64,000 nucleotides of DNA from Psychrobacter urativorans (lineage in GTDB: Bacteria; Pseudomonadota; Gammaproteobacteria; Pseudomonadales; Moraxellaceae), in contig NZ_CAJHBT010000004.1 of assembly GCF_904846675.1 (NCBI RefSeq), positions 1-64,000 on the forward strand, in the 5' to 3' direction. The notes under the pieces are model-generated. The model saw only the letters and a program-made list of their open reading frames with translations, made no database searches and had not been told where the DNA came from. Positions 38,384-46,942 of the stretch are shown here, one piece after another; position 1 is the first letter of the stretch, and each line of letters starts with the position of its first letter. A program made the translations under genes and the position numbers.

Positions 38384-40246
38384 ATGACTAACCATGCCAA
38401 TGACAAGAGCACTAATAAAAACAATAGCACCGATGAAAATAGCAGCAACAATAAAAAATCACCAGACCATAAAGCGACCACTAAAAGCAAAGCGCATCAT
38501 GAAAATCGTATGGCTAAAGGTGAAGAACCTATGACTGCATTTCCGACCATGCCAACGATTCCTAAAGACAGACCGTGGCTCAACGCCTATGAGCGTTACG
38601 GTATCAGTGCCACTATTGATATGCCCGAAGATGAAACGTCTTTGCTTGATGTATTCGAGCGTAACTTCCGCCGTTATGGACAGAAGCCTGCCTATATTTG
38701 TATGGGCGCGTCAATCAGCTTTAAGCAATTAGACTTATATAGCCGTCAGATTGCCAGTTACTTACAGTCGTTAGGGCTGGTAAAAGGTGATAAAGTCGGC
38801 GTGATGATGCCCAATATTTTGCAGTATCCTATCGTCGCGCTTGGCATTATTCGTGCGGGCATGATTTTGGTTAACGTGAACCCTTTGTATACCAGCCGTG
38901 AGTTGTCGCATCAGCTGCAAGATAGTGGTATAAAAGCGTTATTTATCGTCGAAAACTTTGCCAAAACCTATCAAGAAGCTAAAAACAAAGATCAAGTTGA
39001 GCATCTTATTGTCTGTAAGCTTGGCGATATGTTGGGCATGGTCAAAGGCACGGTAGTTAATCTCGTCGCACGTCATGTCAAAAAAATGATTCCCTCTTAT
39101 CATTTGCCGGAAAGCACCAGCTTTAAAGATGCGTTAAACACGGTATCTGCCAGTAAATACAAGCGTCCCGATTTGAATCTCAGTGATGTGGCGTTATTGC
39201 AATATACCGGCGGTACGACGGGTGTTGCCAAAGGCGCAATGCTCAGCCACGGAAACTTGGTCGCCAATATGCTGCAAATTAGCGCCTTGATGGACAGTGC
39301 CTTTGACGACGATGCCAATGCTGATGATGTGATTTTGACTGCGTTGCCGTTGTACCATGTGTTCTCATTTATGGTTTGTGGGATGTATGGCATGTACCAA
39401 GGCTACGCCGGCTTGCTGATTCCCAATCCACGCGATTTAGATGGCTTGATTAAAGAGATGGGTAAATATAAGCCCTCCTTTATTCCAGCGGTAAATACCT
39501 TGTTTAATGGCTTAGTAAATAAAGATAGCTTCGCTGATTTAGACTTCTCCAACTTAAAAGCCGCTATCGGTGGCGGTACTTCAGTATTGCCAAGCGTCGC
39601 AAAAGACTGGCACAAAATTACCGGTTTGCCTATTGTGGAAGGTTATGGCTTGTCTGAAACCTCGCCGGTAGTTGCTTTTAATCCGATGACTATTGCCGAA
39701 TTTACTGGAAAGATTGGTATACCAGCCTCTAGTACCGACGTGGTATTGATTGACGATGATGACAATGAAGTTGCCATTGGTGAGCGCGGTGAGATTTGTG
39801 TTAAAGGCCCGCAAGTGATGATTGGTTATCAAAACCGCCCAGATGAGACAGCAGAGACCTTTACTGAGCACGGTTATCTGAAAACGGGCGACATCGGGAT
39901 TATGGATGAAAAAGGCTTTATCAAAATTGTCGACCGCAAAAAAGATATGATTTTGGTATCGGGATTTAATGTCTATCCTAACGAGATCGAAGAAATTATG
40001 AGCGAACATCCAGCGGTTAAAGAGTGCGGGGCAATTGGCATTCCAAGTGATCAGCGCGGCGAAGACCCTAAGATTTTTGTAGTCAAAAAATCTGATGTCA
40101 CCGAACAAGAATTGCTTGATTTTGGTAAAAAGAATTTGACCGGCTATAAACGCCCACGTCATGTACAGTTTGTTGATGAATTACCGAAATCAAACGTTGG
40201 CAAAATATTACGTAAAGAATTGCGTAAGATGGAAGGGTTACAATAG
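38384..40246 (+). CDS. fadD: Long-chain-fatty-acid-CoA ligase, second of a tandem pair
   Basis: A 620-residue ANL-superfamily ligase with the same motifs as its neighbour (YTGGTTGVAKG, GYGLSETSPV, YKRPRHVQFVDELPKSNVGK). The first 49 residues are a Lys/Asn/Ser/His-rich low-complexity extension absent from the first copy. The ATG at 38384 has TAGGGA upstream, but ATG 38531 (residue 50), preceded by AAAGGTGAAG, would give a protein aligned with the first copy; the true start is uncertain. The sequences have diverged enough that different chain-length preferences are likely, but this is inference. Confidence 0.9.
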   Translation: MTNHANDKSTNKNNSTDENSSNNKKSPDHKATTKSKAHHENRMAKGEEPMTAFPTMPTIPKDRPWLNAYERYGISATIDMPEDETSLLDVFERNFRRYGQKPAYICMGASISFKQLDLYSRQIASYLQSLGLVKGDKVGVMMPNILQYPIVALGIIRAGMILVNVNPLYTSRELSHQLQDSGIKALFIVENFAKTYQEAKNKDQVEHLIVCKLGDMLGMVKGTVVNLVARHVKKMIPSYHLPESTSFKDALNTVSASKYKRPDLNLSDVALLQYTGGTTGVAKGAMLSHGNLVANMLQISALMDSAFDDDANADDVILTALPLYHVFSFMVCGMYGMYQGYAGLLIPNPRDLDGLIKEMGKYKPSFIPAVNTLFNGLVNKDSFADLDFSNLKAAIGGGTSVLPSVAKDWHKITGLPIVEGYGLSETSPVVAFNPMTIAEFTGKIGIPASSTDVVLIDDDDNEVAIGERGEICVKGPQVMIGYQNRPDETAETFTEHGYLKTGDIGIMDEKGFIKIVDRKKDMILVSGFNVYPNEIEEIMSEHPAVKECGAIGIPSDQRGEDPKIFVVKKSDVTEQELLDFGKKNLTGYKRPRHVQFVDELPKSNVGKILRKELRKMEGLQ

Positions 40247-40256
40247 ATTTTTGACT

Positions 40257-40360
40257 CTAGTTTCTGGCTGCTAGTTTCTAGCTTTCGTCAAAAAAGCGTC
40301 CCAATAGTAGGTCTTTATTGTGCCATTAGAAGCTAGCTATTAGAAACTTGCTATTGAAAC
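40257..40360. repeat. Imperfect inverted and direct repeats after the second fadD
   Basis: Two similar 14-mers, CTAGTTTCTGGCTG and CTAGTTTCTAGCTT (40257-40284), are followed about 40 bases later by inverted relatives (GAAGCTAGCTATTAGAAACT, then GCTATTGAAAC). Together they can form a long imperfect hairpin. No T tract marks it as a terminator. It may be a fragment of a dispersed extragenic repeat. Confidence 0.5.
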
Positions 40361-40427
40361 GTTGTCACGTTAGGATATCTCAAGATTCAACTGTCTAACT
40401 ATTTATAAGACCGTACTAGGAAATTTT

Positions 40428-41144
40428 ATGCGTATTGATAACCGTGAGCTTGACCAACTTCGCTCGATTAGCTTTGAGCGCCATTATACCAAGCATGCCG
40501 AAGGGTCAGTGTTGGTCAGCTTTGGCGATACCAAAGTATTGTGTACAGCCAGTGTTGAGTCCGGCGTACCGCGTTGGTTAAAAGGCAAAGGTAAAGGCTG
40601 GATTACTGCGGAATATGGTATGTTGCCACGCGCGACCAATACCCGTAATCAACGTGAAGCGGCACGCGGTAAGCAATCAGGCCGTACCCAAGAGATTCAG
40701 CGCCTTATCGGTCGTAGCTTGCGGGCGATGATAGATTTGAGCAAGTTGGGTGAAAACACTATCTATCTTGATTGTGATGTGTTGCAAGCCGATGGTGGCA
40801 CGCGTACTGCTAGTGTCACCGGTGCGGCCATTGCCTTAATTGATGCGCTTGAGAGCATTCAAAAAACCAAAAAGCTCAAAGCTGATCCATTGATTGGATT
40901 GGTTGCTGCGGTATCCGTCGGTATGAAAGATGGCGAGGCCTATTTAGATTTAAATTACGAAGAAGATGCCAGTTGTGATACTGATCTGAATGTCGTTATG
41001 ACCCAAAAAGGCGAGTTTATCGAGCTTCAAGGAACTGCCGAAGAAAAGCCATTCACCCGCGCTCAAGCTGATGACATGCTGGCCCTTGCTGAAAAAGGTA
41101 TTGCTGAGCTTATCACTATGCAAAAAACAGCGCTAGGTTGGTAG
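40428..41144 (+). CDS. rph: Ribonuclease PH
   Basis: Phosphorolytic 3'-5' exonuclease that trims tRNA 3' ends and participates in RNA decay. The 238-residue protein equals the family length. It begins [18 protein letters not shown] and contains [17 protein letters not shown], the phosphate-binding Arg/Thr segment [11 protein letters not shown], and [18 protein letters not shown] with the metal-binding acidic residues. It has its own start region after the repeat-rich spacer. A small membrane gene follows at 99 bp. Confidence 0.96.
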   Translation: MRIDNRELDQLRSISFERHYTKHAEGSVLVSFGDTKVLCTASVESGVPRWLKGKGKGWITAEYGMLPRATNTRNQREAARGKQSGRTQEIQRLIGRSLRAMIDLSKLGENTIYLDCDVLQADGGTRTASVTGAAIALIDALESIQKTKKLKADPLIGLVAAVSVGMKDGEAYLDLNYEEDASCDTDLNVVMTQKGEFIELQGTAEEKPFTRAQADDMLALAEKGIAELITMQKTALGW

Positions 41145-41242
41145 TTTAATCTTTGATTGCTTTTTAGCTGCTCTATATTTTTAGTTGCTTTATAGTAGCC
41201 CGTTTTAATGATCCCCTTTAATTTGCCCGTAGGTAGTAACGC

Positions 41243-41734
41243 ATGCTTAAGCTGACTGATGACGGCGCAAAAATCACCTTACAAGGACAGCCAGCCGCAG
41301 GTGATAAGGGGTTGTTTTGGTTTGGAGCGGCATTACTGGTGGGTGCAGTGGTGGTGGCACTGGCCATGAGTCTATTGTCAGAACGCCTAGCGATTGGGGC
41401 GTTGGCACTGCTAATTATCGGTAGTTTTATTTTTAACCAGAAGCGGCAGCAACGCAAAAAAGCCATGACTGGTATTATCAGTAACGGTATATTGTGGGTG
41501 CGAGATGGCGAGCTGGTGCATGACAATCAAGGCAAGCGCGAGCACATTCACCTGTTAGAAAATGATAAAGTTACGTTAGATGGCGAGCAACTACAAATTG
41601 TGGATGCGGACAATCAGCGTAAATATCACATTAGCGGTTTTGATAGTCTGCAAGAAGTGCAAGCGACCAAAGCTATTTTACAAGGACAAGCGCTTAGCAA
41701 ACGCCATGTCAATATTAAAATGAATAGCGATTAG
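41243..41734 (+). CDS. Two-helix membrane protein of unknown function
   Basis: 163 residues. A short N-terminal beta-like stretch is followed by two membrane helices (about 24-44 and 47-63) and a basic QKRQQRKK stop-transfer. The cytoplasmic domain of about 95 residues is predicted to be mainly beta strands (GIISNGILWVRDGELVHDN, then KREHIHLLENDKVTLDG). The shape recalls membrane-anchored PH-like domains, but I cannot assign a family. Possibly co-transcribed with rph, since no terminator is seen between them. The 232-bp gap after it contains no gene. Confidence 0.6.
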   Translation: MLKLTDDGAKITLQGQPAAGDKGLFWFGAALLVGAVVVALAMSLLSERLAIGALALLIIGSFIFNQKRQQRKKAMTGIISNGILWVRDGELVHDNQGKREHIHLLENDKVTLDGEQLQIVDADNQRKYHISGFDSLQEVQATKAILQGQALSKRHVNIKMNSD

Positions 41735-41966
41735 CTTTTATTTCTACTTAGCGTTATTGAGGTTAACTTCTTGTCCTTTTTAACCTTTTTTTAATACTTC
41801 AATCTTTTATTCCTGCCTTTCATCTCTGATTTGATACCTATCATCGTTTATTAAAGCGTTATTAATGCTTGTACTGTTCTAGCGAAATGGTTTATAACTA
41901 GACGTTGTTGATCTTATAGCCATGGCAATTTTACTGCCATCATTACTGTCTTGAGAGGAGCAGATT

Positions 41967-42887
41967 ATGCCTTGTTTATCGGTTACCGCCTTACGTAAGT
42001 CACCGTTTGTTCATCATGTTTGCTCAAACTTATCTTATTATTTACCTGTTCAGTCTACTGTTATAAAGTCTACGTCAGCTTTATTGTTTTTAGCAATGGC
42101 AGCGAGTGGCAGTCAGGCGCATGCCGACAGTATGAGCGCCCTTATTGCACAAAAATCTGTCCAGCCCGAGTGGGTCGTGCCTTCTGCGAAAGTCAGCACG
42201 CGCTCTACTATTCAACGCGCTCGTACCAGTTATTCAGCGCCTACCGTAAACTATTCAATACCTACCCCGAAGTATCCGGTAACTGGGACCAGTTATCAAA
42301 CGGCTAATAATCACTATGCTTTCGATGCCGAGCCTGTTACTAATAATACCTACGTCTATAAGTCGCAATCTACGCCAGTTGTGAATGCCTCTTATCGTTA
42401 TCCCAAAGTACAACAAGCGCCTATGGTACTACCCGCGTTTCTGTCAGGAAACTATGACAATGTCGATAGCAAATATTTGCCACTATTGAGTAGTGCGGAG
42501 GCATACAGTACCCCTGCAGCTCGCGATGTAATGAGTACTGCTCGCGCTATGAGTCTCAATGAGCGCACTATTATTCAAGGCGGCTGCTGGGACTATCTTA
42601 ATGCCGTTTTTAATCGGGCAGGGGTGACCAAGAATACGGTACATAAAGGTGCTTATGCAGAAGGGCCTTATGCCAGTAGTAATGAGATTGAAATAGGGGA
42701 TTGGCTGTATTATATCAATCATGGCTATAATGATATCGAGCACAGCGGCCTGTTTGTCGGCTGGGTTGATGAAAGGGCTAAACAAGCGCTGATATTAAGC
42801 TATGCCGGTGAAAACCGCCAAGAGCCAGCGCGCTATCGTGTTTATGATTTGAGCCATGTCTACCAAATAATGCGCCCAATGGCTTAA
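41967..42887 (+). CDS. Secreted Cys-His enzyme-like protein (NlpC/P60- or CHAP-like C-terminus)
   Basis: 306 residues, preceded by GAGAGGAG. A signal peptide runs to about residue 53 (cut near AHA/DS). A Ser/Thr/Tyr/Pro-rich low-complexity region follows (about 65-165). The C-terminal domain (about 190-306) has Cys207 in IQGGCWDYLNAVFNRAG, EIGDWLYY, and His259 in EHSGLFVGW. A Cys at the start of a helix and a His in H-S-G-hydrophobic is the pattern of papain-fold peptidoglycan hydrolases such as NlpC/P60 and CHAP. Activity is inferred only. A terminator follows, shared with hemJ. Confidence 0.6.
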   Translation: MPCLSVTALRKSPFVHHVCSNLSYYLPVQSTVIKSTSALLFLAMAASGSQAHADSMSALIAQKSVQPEWVVPSAKVSTRSTIQRARTSYSAPTVNYSIPTPKYPVTGTSYQTANNHYAFDAEPVTNNTYVYKSQSTPVVNASYRYPKVQQAPMVLPAFLSGNYDNVDSKYLPLLSSAEAYSTPAARDVMSTARAMSLNERTIIQGGCWDYLNAVFNRAGVTKNTVHKGAYAEGPYASSNEIEIGDWLYYINHGYNDIEHSGLFVGWVDERAKQALILSYAGENRQEPARYRVYDLSHVYQIMRPMA

Positions 42888-42940
42888 GATCGCTTAAATA
42901 TCTAGTCTAATATATTGAAGAAATAAATTCTTATAGACCT

Positions 42941-42978
42941 AAAAAAGCGTCCGTAGCTAATAAGTTACGGACGCTTTT
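42941..42978. terminator. Bidirectional terminator
   Basis: AAAAGCGTCCGTA pairs with TACGGACGCTTTT around a ten-base loop, between the convergent Cys-His protein gene and hemJ. Confidence 0.9.
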
Positions 42979-43031
42979 CATGTTAAAAGTTATCAACTTC
43001 GGTAATGAGTAAGTTTAGCACTAAGTAAACT

Positions 43032-43466
43032 CTAGAACGGTTTGACCACCACTAAAATGACGATAATAATTAAAGCAAAAACGGGCATTTCATTAAACCA
43101 ACGCCAAAAAACATGTGACTTATATTTTGGATTATCAATGAGCTTTTTACGATAAAATCCGCACGCGCCATGATAGGCTGATAATAGTATCACTAGGAAA
43201 ATCTTGACATGTAGCCAGCCTTGGGTTTTGTACACATCCCAACCTAGATATACCATCCAAAGCCCAAAAGTCCAAGTCGCAATCATCGATGGGGTCATGA
43301 TACCGCGATACAGCTTACGCTCCATGATAGTAAAGCGCTCTTGGCTGATGGTGTCGTCGCTCATGGCATGATAAACAAACAGGCGCGGCAAGTAAAAAAT
43401 CGCCGAAAACCAGGTGACCATTGATATAATGTGTGCCGCTTTAATCCAGTTAAAATAATCTGCCAT
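43032..43466 (-). CDS. hemJ: Protoporphyrinogen oxidase HemJ
   Basis: Inner-membrane enzyme of haem synthesis that oxidises protoporphyrinogen IX in bacteria lacking HemG/HemY. The 144-residue protein has four membrane helices. The N-terminus WIKAAHIISMVTWFSAIF carries the conserved His12, followed by LPRLFVYH. Further conserved segments are ERKLYRGIMTPSMI and WLHVKIFLV. Acinetobacter HemJ is the reference example, which fits the inferred family. AGAGAG precedes the ATG. Confidence 0.92.
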   Translation of the reverse strand: MADYFNWIKAAHIISMVTWFSAIFYLPRLFVYHAMSDDTISQERFTIMERKLYRGIMTPSMIATWTFGLWMVYLGWDVYKTQGWLHVKIFLVILLSAYHGACGFYRKKLIDNPKYKSHVFWRWFNEMPVFALIIIVILVVVKPF

Positions 43467-43576
43467 TATACAATCTCTCTAATTATTCTATCTTTTAACA
43501 TAAATGAATGCCGGCAAGCTTACCGCAGATTGGTAAATGATAAAAGTCTGCTAACATACCTTCACGTCAGTTTGAG

Positions 43577-44710
43577 CTAGTCTGCTAGCATGACTTGTGA
43601 TTCATGACCACTCATAGCATCCAGAACGGGTAGAGCTTTGGGTGCTCTTGGCGTCGCAAATTGCTTGGTTAAGCCCAGCTCACGCATGAGTCTATCGTCG
43701 CCTGATTGACTCGCATTGCCAGTGGTTAGCAGTTTATCACCATAAAAGAATGAGTTAGCACCTGCCATAAAGGCTAATGATTGCTCAGCATCTGATAAAC
43801 TCTCGCGGCCTGCAGACAGACGCACGTAGCTACTTGGGCAGCAAATACGCGTTACCGCAATGGTACGAATCCACTCAAGGACGGACAGCTCGCCTTCTGC
43901 TAATACTTTATCGCCGATGGGCGTGCCGGCGATAGGCACAAGTAGATTAACCGGAATAGACTCAGGGGCTTTAGGCATTTTGAGCAGCTCATGCACCCAA
44001 TCGATACGGTCATCACGGCTCTCGCCCATGCCCACGATATTACCACTACAGACATTGATGCCTGAATTACGCACGTTGGAGAGTGTATCTAGCCTATCAT
44101 CATAGCTTCGGGTACTGACCACTTGCTCATAATAGCGTCTCGAAGTGTCCAGATTATGGTTATAATAATCCAGTCCGGCATCGGCCAATTGTGTTGCTTG
44201 ATCCGGATTGAGCATACCCAAAGTCATGCAAGTCTCAAGCCCTAAATCCTTAACTTCCTTAATCAGCTCGACCACATAGGGCATATCTTTCGCACTCGGA
44301 TGCTTCCAGGCGGCACCCATACAAAAGCGTGATGAACCGGTGGCTTTTGCGCGTTTGGCAGCGGCAACGACCTTATCAACGTCTATGCGCTTTTCGGCTT
44401 GTAGTTTGGTTTTATCACGGTGGTGACCGGATTGTGAACAGTAGCCACAATCTTCAGGGCAGTTACCCGTTTTAATCGATAATAAGGTACTGATTTGTAC
44501 TTCATTGGCGACAAAACTCTCACGATGAATAAGTTGTGCTTGCAGTAATAAATCCATCAATGGCAAATCAAACAGCTGGGCAATTTGTTCGCGGCTACTT
44601 ATAGTGGGCGTTGTATTGGTCGGGGATTGGCCTAGAGTCGGTATCGTGGAAGCAAAAAATTCGTCCGTGCTCTTAGCGGTAGGTTCTGTAATTGAAAGCA
44701 GTCCTGCCAT
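43577..44710 (-). CDS. bioB: Biotin synthase
   Basis: Radical-SAM enzyme inserting sulfur into dethiobiotin, the last step of biotin synthesis. In the 377-residue protein the radical-SAM cysteines are Cys84, Cys88 and Cys91 ([14 protein letters not shown]). The auxiliary-cluster region [11 protein letters not shown], the METCMT-like [10 protein letters not shown], and [11 protein letters not shown] are present. An N-terminal extension of about 35 Ser/Thr-rich residues is longer than in E. coli (346 residues). AAGGAT lies before the ATG. No other bio genes are adjacent. Confidence 0.96.
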   Translation of the reverse strand: MAGLLSITEPTAKSTDEFFASTIPTLGQSPTNTTPTISSREQIAQLFDLPLMDLLLQAQLIHRESFVANEVQISTLLSIKTGNCPEDCGYCSQSGHHRDKTKLQAEKRIDVDKVVAAAKRAKATGSSRFCMGAAWKHPSAKDMPYVVELIKEVKDLGLETCMTLGMLNPDQATQLADAGLDYYNHNLDTSRRYYEQVVSTRSYDDRLDTLSNVRNSGINVCSGNIVGMGESRDDRIDWVHELLKMPKAPESIPVNLLVPIAGTPIGDKVLAEGELSVLEWIRTIAVTRICCPSSYVRLSAGRESLSDAEQSLAFMAGANSFFYGDKLLTTGNASQSGDDRLMRELGLTKQFATPRAPKALPVLDAMSGHESQVMLAD

Positions 44711-44768
44711 GAGTTAAATCCTTTTATAAGAGATGATACGAAACACAAAAACTCTAAATATTTACGTC

Positions 44769-44803
44769 AAAAAAAAGTTGCGGTAACCGTAGTATACCGC
44801 AAC
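44769..44803 (-). terminator. Terminator of the SCP2-domain gene
   Basis: On the minus strand GTTGCGGTA pairs with TACCGCAAC and is followed by eight T residues. It separates the SCP2 gene from bioB, so bioB needs its own promoter in the short gap. Confidence 0.85.
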
Positions 44804-44876
44804 CTCAATATAAAAAGCAGGGACGCGTTAAATGCTTTTAATTGACATTAATAACGGCCTATCATTGCCTTAATTA

Positions 44877-45383
44877 TTATTTACCTAGTTTATGTTTGGC
44901 CACCCCAATCCAATGTTCCGCAAATTTTTGGGTTTTATAAACATAAGGTTTGGCGCGTTGGATATGTGGTTTTAGCTCTTCAGGGATAGGTGGCACGATA
45001 TGTTTGGCAAGCTTATTGAACCACATAAGTAGGCTATAATTACCATCCATGCTTAGTTTTTTGTCTTGTACGGCAGTCATAAAAGCAGGCAAGTCGCCTT
45101 GGGTTAGTAGCTTCACACCCGTCATTGAGTCTTTGAAGGTAATCGTCAAGTCTGCTTTATCGGCATGGCCACTACTTTGGCTAAATTTGCCATTATCAAA
45201 CTGATAATAACGAGCCACGTCAGACTCATCGCTAGCAAATTCAATGATCACTTGTTTATCAGCGAACAAGGCTTTGATATCTTCGTCATCGCTACTGGCA
45301 AGCATCGATAAACGATAGCCAATCACAGCCAGCAACACATCTAATGGATCAGATTTAACATCTAAAACTGGAATAGTAAACAT
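44877..45383 (-). CDS. SCP2 sterol-binding-domain protein
   Basis: 168 residues, cytoplasmic, with one SCP2-type lipid-binding fold spanning about residues 15-120. VIIEFASDESDVARYYQFDNGKF-type strands alternate with ADLTITFKDSMTGVKLLTQG and the helix preceding MDGNYSLLMWFNKL. In gammaproteobacteria such proteins include the ubiquinone accessory factors UbiJ/UbiT, but the neighbours here do not support a specific role. The start has AGGAG upstream, and it has its own terminator. Confidence 0.7.
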   Translation of the reverse strand: MFTIPVLDVKSDPLDVLLAVIGYRLSMLASSDDEDIKALFADKQVIIEFASDESDVARYYQFDNGKFSQSSGHADKADLTITFKDSMTGVKLLTQGDLPAFMTAVQDKKLSMDGNYSLLMWFNKLAKHIVPPIPEELKPHIQRAKPYVYKTQKFAEHWIGVAKHKLGK

Positions 45384-45779
45384 GGTCGAACTCCTAAAAA
45401 ATAATAAATAAAATAAAACCTACTTTATAACAATTCTTATCGCAGTTATGCAGTTATGCAGTTATAGAGTCACATGAGTCAATTATAAACATTTAGCACA
45501 CTTAATTCTTTAGTAGTTGCGTAGAGGGTATTAAGCATCGTGTAACAATGTACTATGAACCTGGCATGACAGTTCATAGAGCATTCAGGATATATAAAAA
45601 TAGTGCATCACCACCCCATGAACTGCCACTCCATAAGCCGCCACTGCTGCTTGCAAATATAGTCAACATCATCATCCACCTCGCTATTAGATTATAGATG
45701 ATGATGGGTAGCGAGCGCTTTAAAGGTATTCAAAAACTATTTTAAAAATGTTCTAGCACTGAATAATTCATAATTTTGC
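45384..45779. other. Intergenic region with short repeats
   Basis: 396 bases without a supported gene. An 8-base unit, GCAGTTAT, is repeated three times at 45442-45465. A CATCATCATC/GATGATGATG inverted pair sits at 45667-45706. The popT-like gene ends at its right edge. Confidence 0.5.
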
Positions 45780-46769
45780 TTAAGCGCGATTGCTACGATG
45801 TCCCCACCAAGATAGTGCTGAGACTAGCACTGCGCCCAATAGCATCAGGCTGATAGTAGTGAGCCAATGCGCGCCAATAGGATAATGCCACGGCGCCACG
45901 TTATTGATAGCCTCTGTATCTAGCGTGCCTAAGGCATCGGTTTTCCAGGGCCATACTTTTACCAATGAGCCGGCAATAAAACCCGTCAATAGCGCCAATG
46001 TGCCTTGATAATAACGCGCTAACAACCATTTGAGCATGCGCGTAAATAGTAGCAACCCGCTTACCATACCTGCCATCACAGTGAGAATAATAGACATGTT
46101 AAAGGTGTGAACCGCCTCCAGAACCGTATCATAAGCGCCCAACAGTAATAAAATAAATGACCCGGAAATACCGGGTAATATCATCGCACAAATAGCGAGC
46201 GCGCCTGCAAGAAACAAATACGGTAGGCTTGGCGTGGTGGTCAGCAACGGCATACTGCTAATAATCACCGCCGCGACAAGACCAATAGCAAATAGCCCAG
46301 CCCGCGCCGCATTCCAACGCTTAATCTCAGCTAATAAAATGAACACAGTAGCAATCACTAGCCCAAAGAAAAATGACCAAATAAGCAGCGGTTCATTGTC
46401 CAGTAAGTGCTTAATAATGCCAGCTAAGGTCGCAAAGCTGGTGGCAATACCCAATACCAAACACAATAAAAATGTGGCATCAACCTGTCGCCAAACTGCC
46501 AGTAAGCCCTTGATGCCGCCCTCTTGACGAAATAATTGCCACAGACTAAGGCCAATGCTACTAAGGGCATTAATCAAGCGCTCATAAATCCCCGCGATCA
46601 GTGCAATCGTACCGCCGGATACTCCTGGCACAATGTCAGCAGCACCCATGACTATACCTTTAATATAGACGCCTAATAGCTGCTTAGGGTTATCATTAGG
46701 CACGGGAGCAGTCTTTACTCGCGGACTCGGCGACGGCGAATCTGGGCGTGGGGATGGTGATGCCGTCAT
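45780..46769 (-). CDS. DUF368 membrane protein (PopT-type polyprenyl-phosphate translocase)
   Basis: 329 residues from ATG 46769, chosen because AAAGGA lies six bases upstream; the longer TTG frame to 46799 lacks a site. After a Pro/Ser-rich N-terminus (about 30 residues) come about eight to nine membrane helices. The family signature GAADIVPGVSGGTIALIAGI begins the first, and its pseudo-repeat GALAICAMILPGISGSFILLLLG lies in the second half. Members of DUF368 have been reported to recycle undecaprenyl phosphate across the membrane, which would link this gene to envelope synthesis. Specific substrate here is inference. Confidence 0.85.
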   Translation of the reverse strand: MTASPSPRPDSPSPSPRVKTAPVPNDNPKQLLGVYIKGIVMGAADIVPGVSGGTIALIAGIYERLINALSSIGLSLWQLFRQEGGIKGLLAVWRQVDATFLLCLVLGIATSFATLAGIIKHLLDNEPLLIWSFFFGLVIATVFILLAEIKRWNAARAGLFAIGLVAAVIISSMPLLTTTPSLPYLFLAGALAICAMILPGISGSFILLLLGAYDTVLEAVHTFNMSIILTVMAGMVSGLLLFTRMLKWLLARYYQGTLALLTGFIAGSLVKVWPWKTDALGTLDTEAINNVAPWHYPIGAHWLTTISLMLLGAVLVSALSWWGHRSNRA

Positions 46770-46886
46770 GGACATTCCTTTATTGTTTATAAATGACAAC
46801 TTGTTTAAAAGTCATAAAAAAGCGTTAACGTTCAGTGCTAAAACTTCGGTGCTAAAAAATACTATTAAAAGTCATTTAAATTATAA

Positions 46887-46921
46887 AAGCTAGGCTAACG
46901 ATAGACACATTAACCTAGCTT
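46887..46921 (-). terminator. Probable terminator after serB
   Basis: On the minus strand AAGCTAGGTTAA pairs with TTAGCCTAGCTT (one wobble) and runs into TTATAATTT, 22 bases after the serB stop. The U-tract is interrupted, so its strength is uncertain. Confidence 0.55.
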
Positions 46922-46942
46922 ATAATGTAGGCATTATGGCAA

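Noticed and set aside
46770..46799. TTG start for the DUF368 protein
   Set aside because: The ATG at 46769 has an ideally spaced AAAGGA; the TTG has none.
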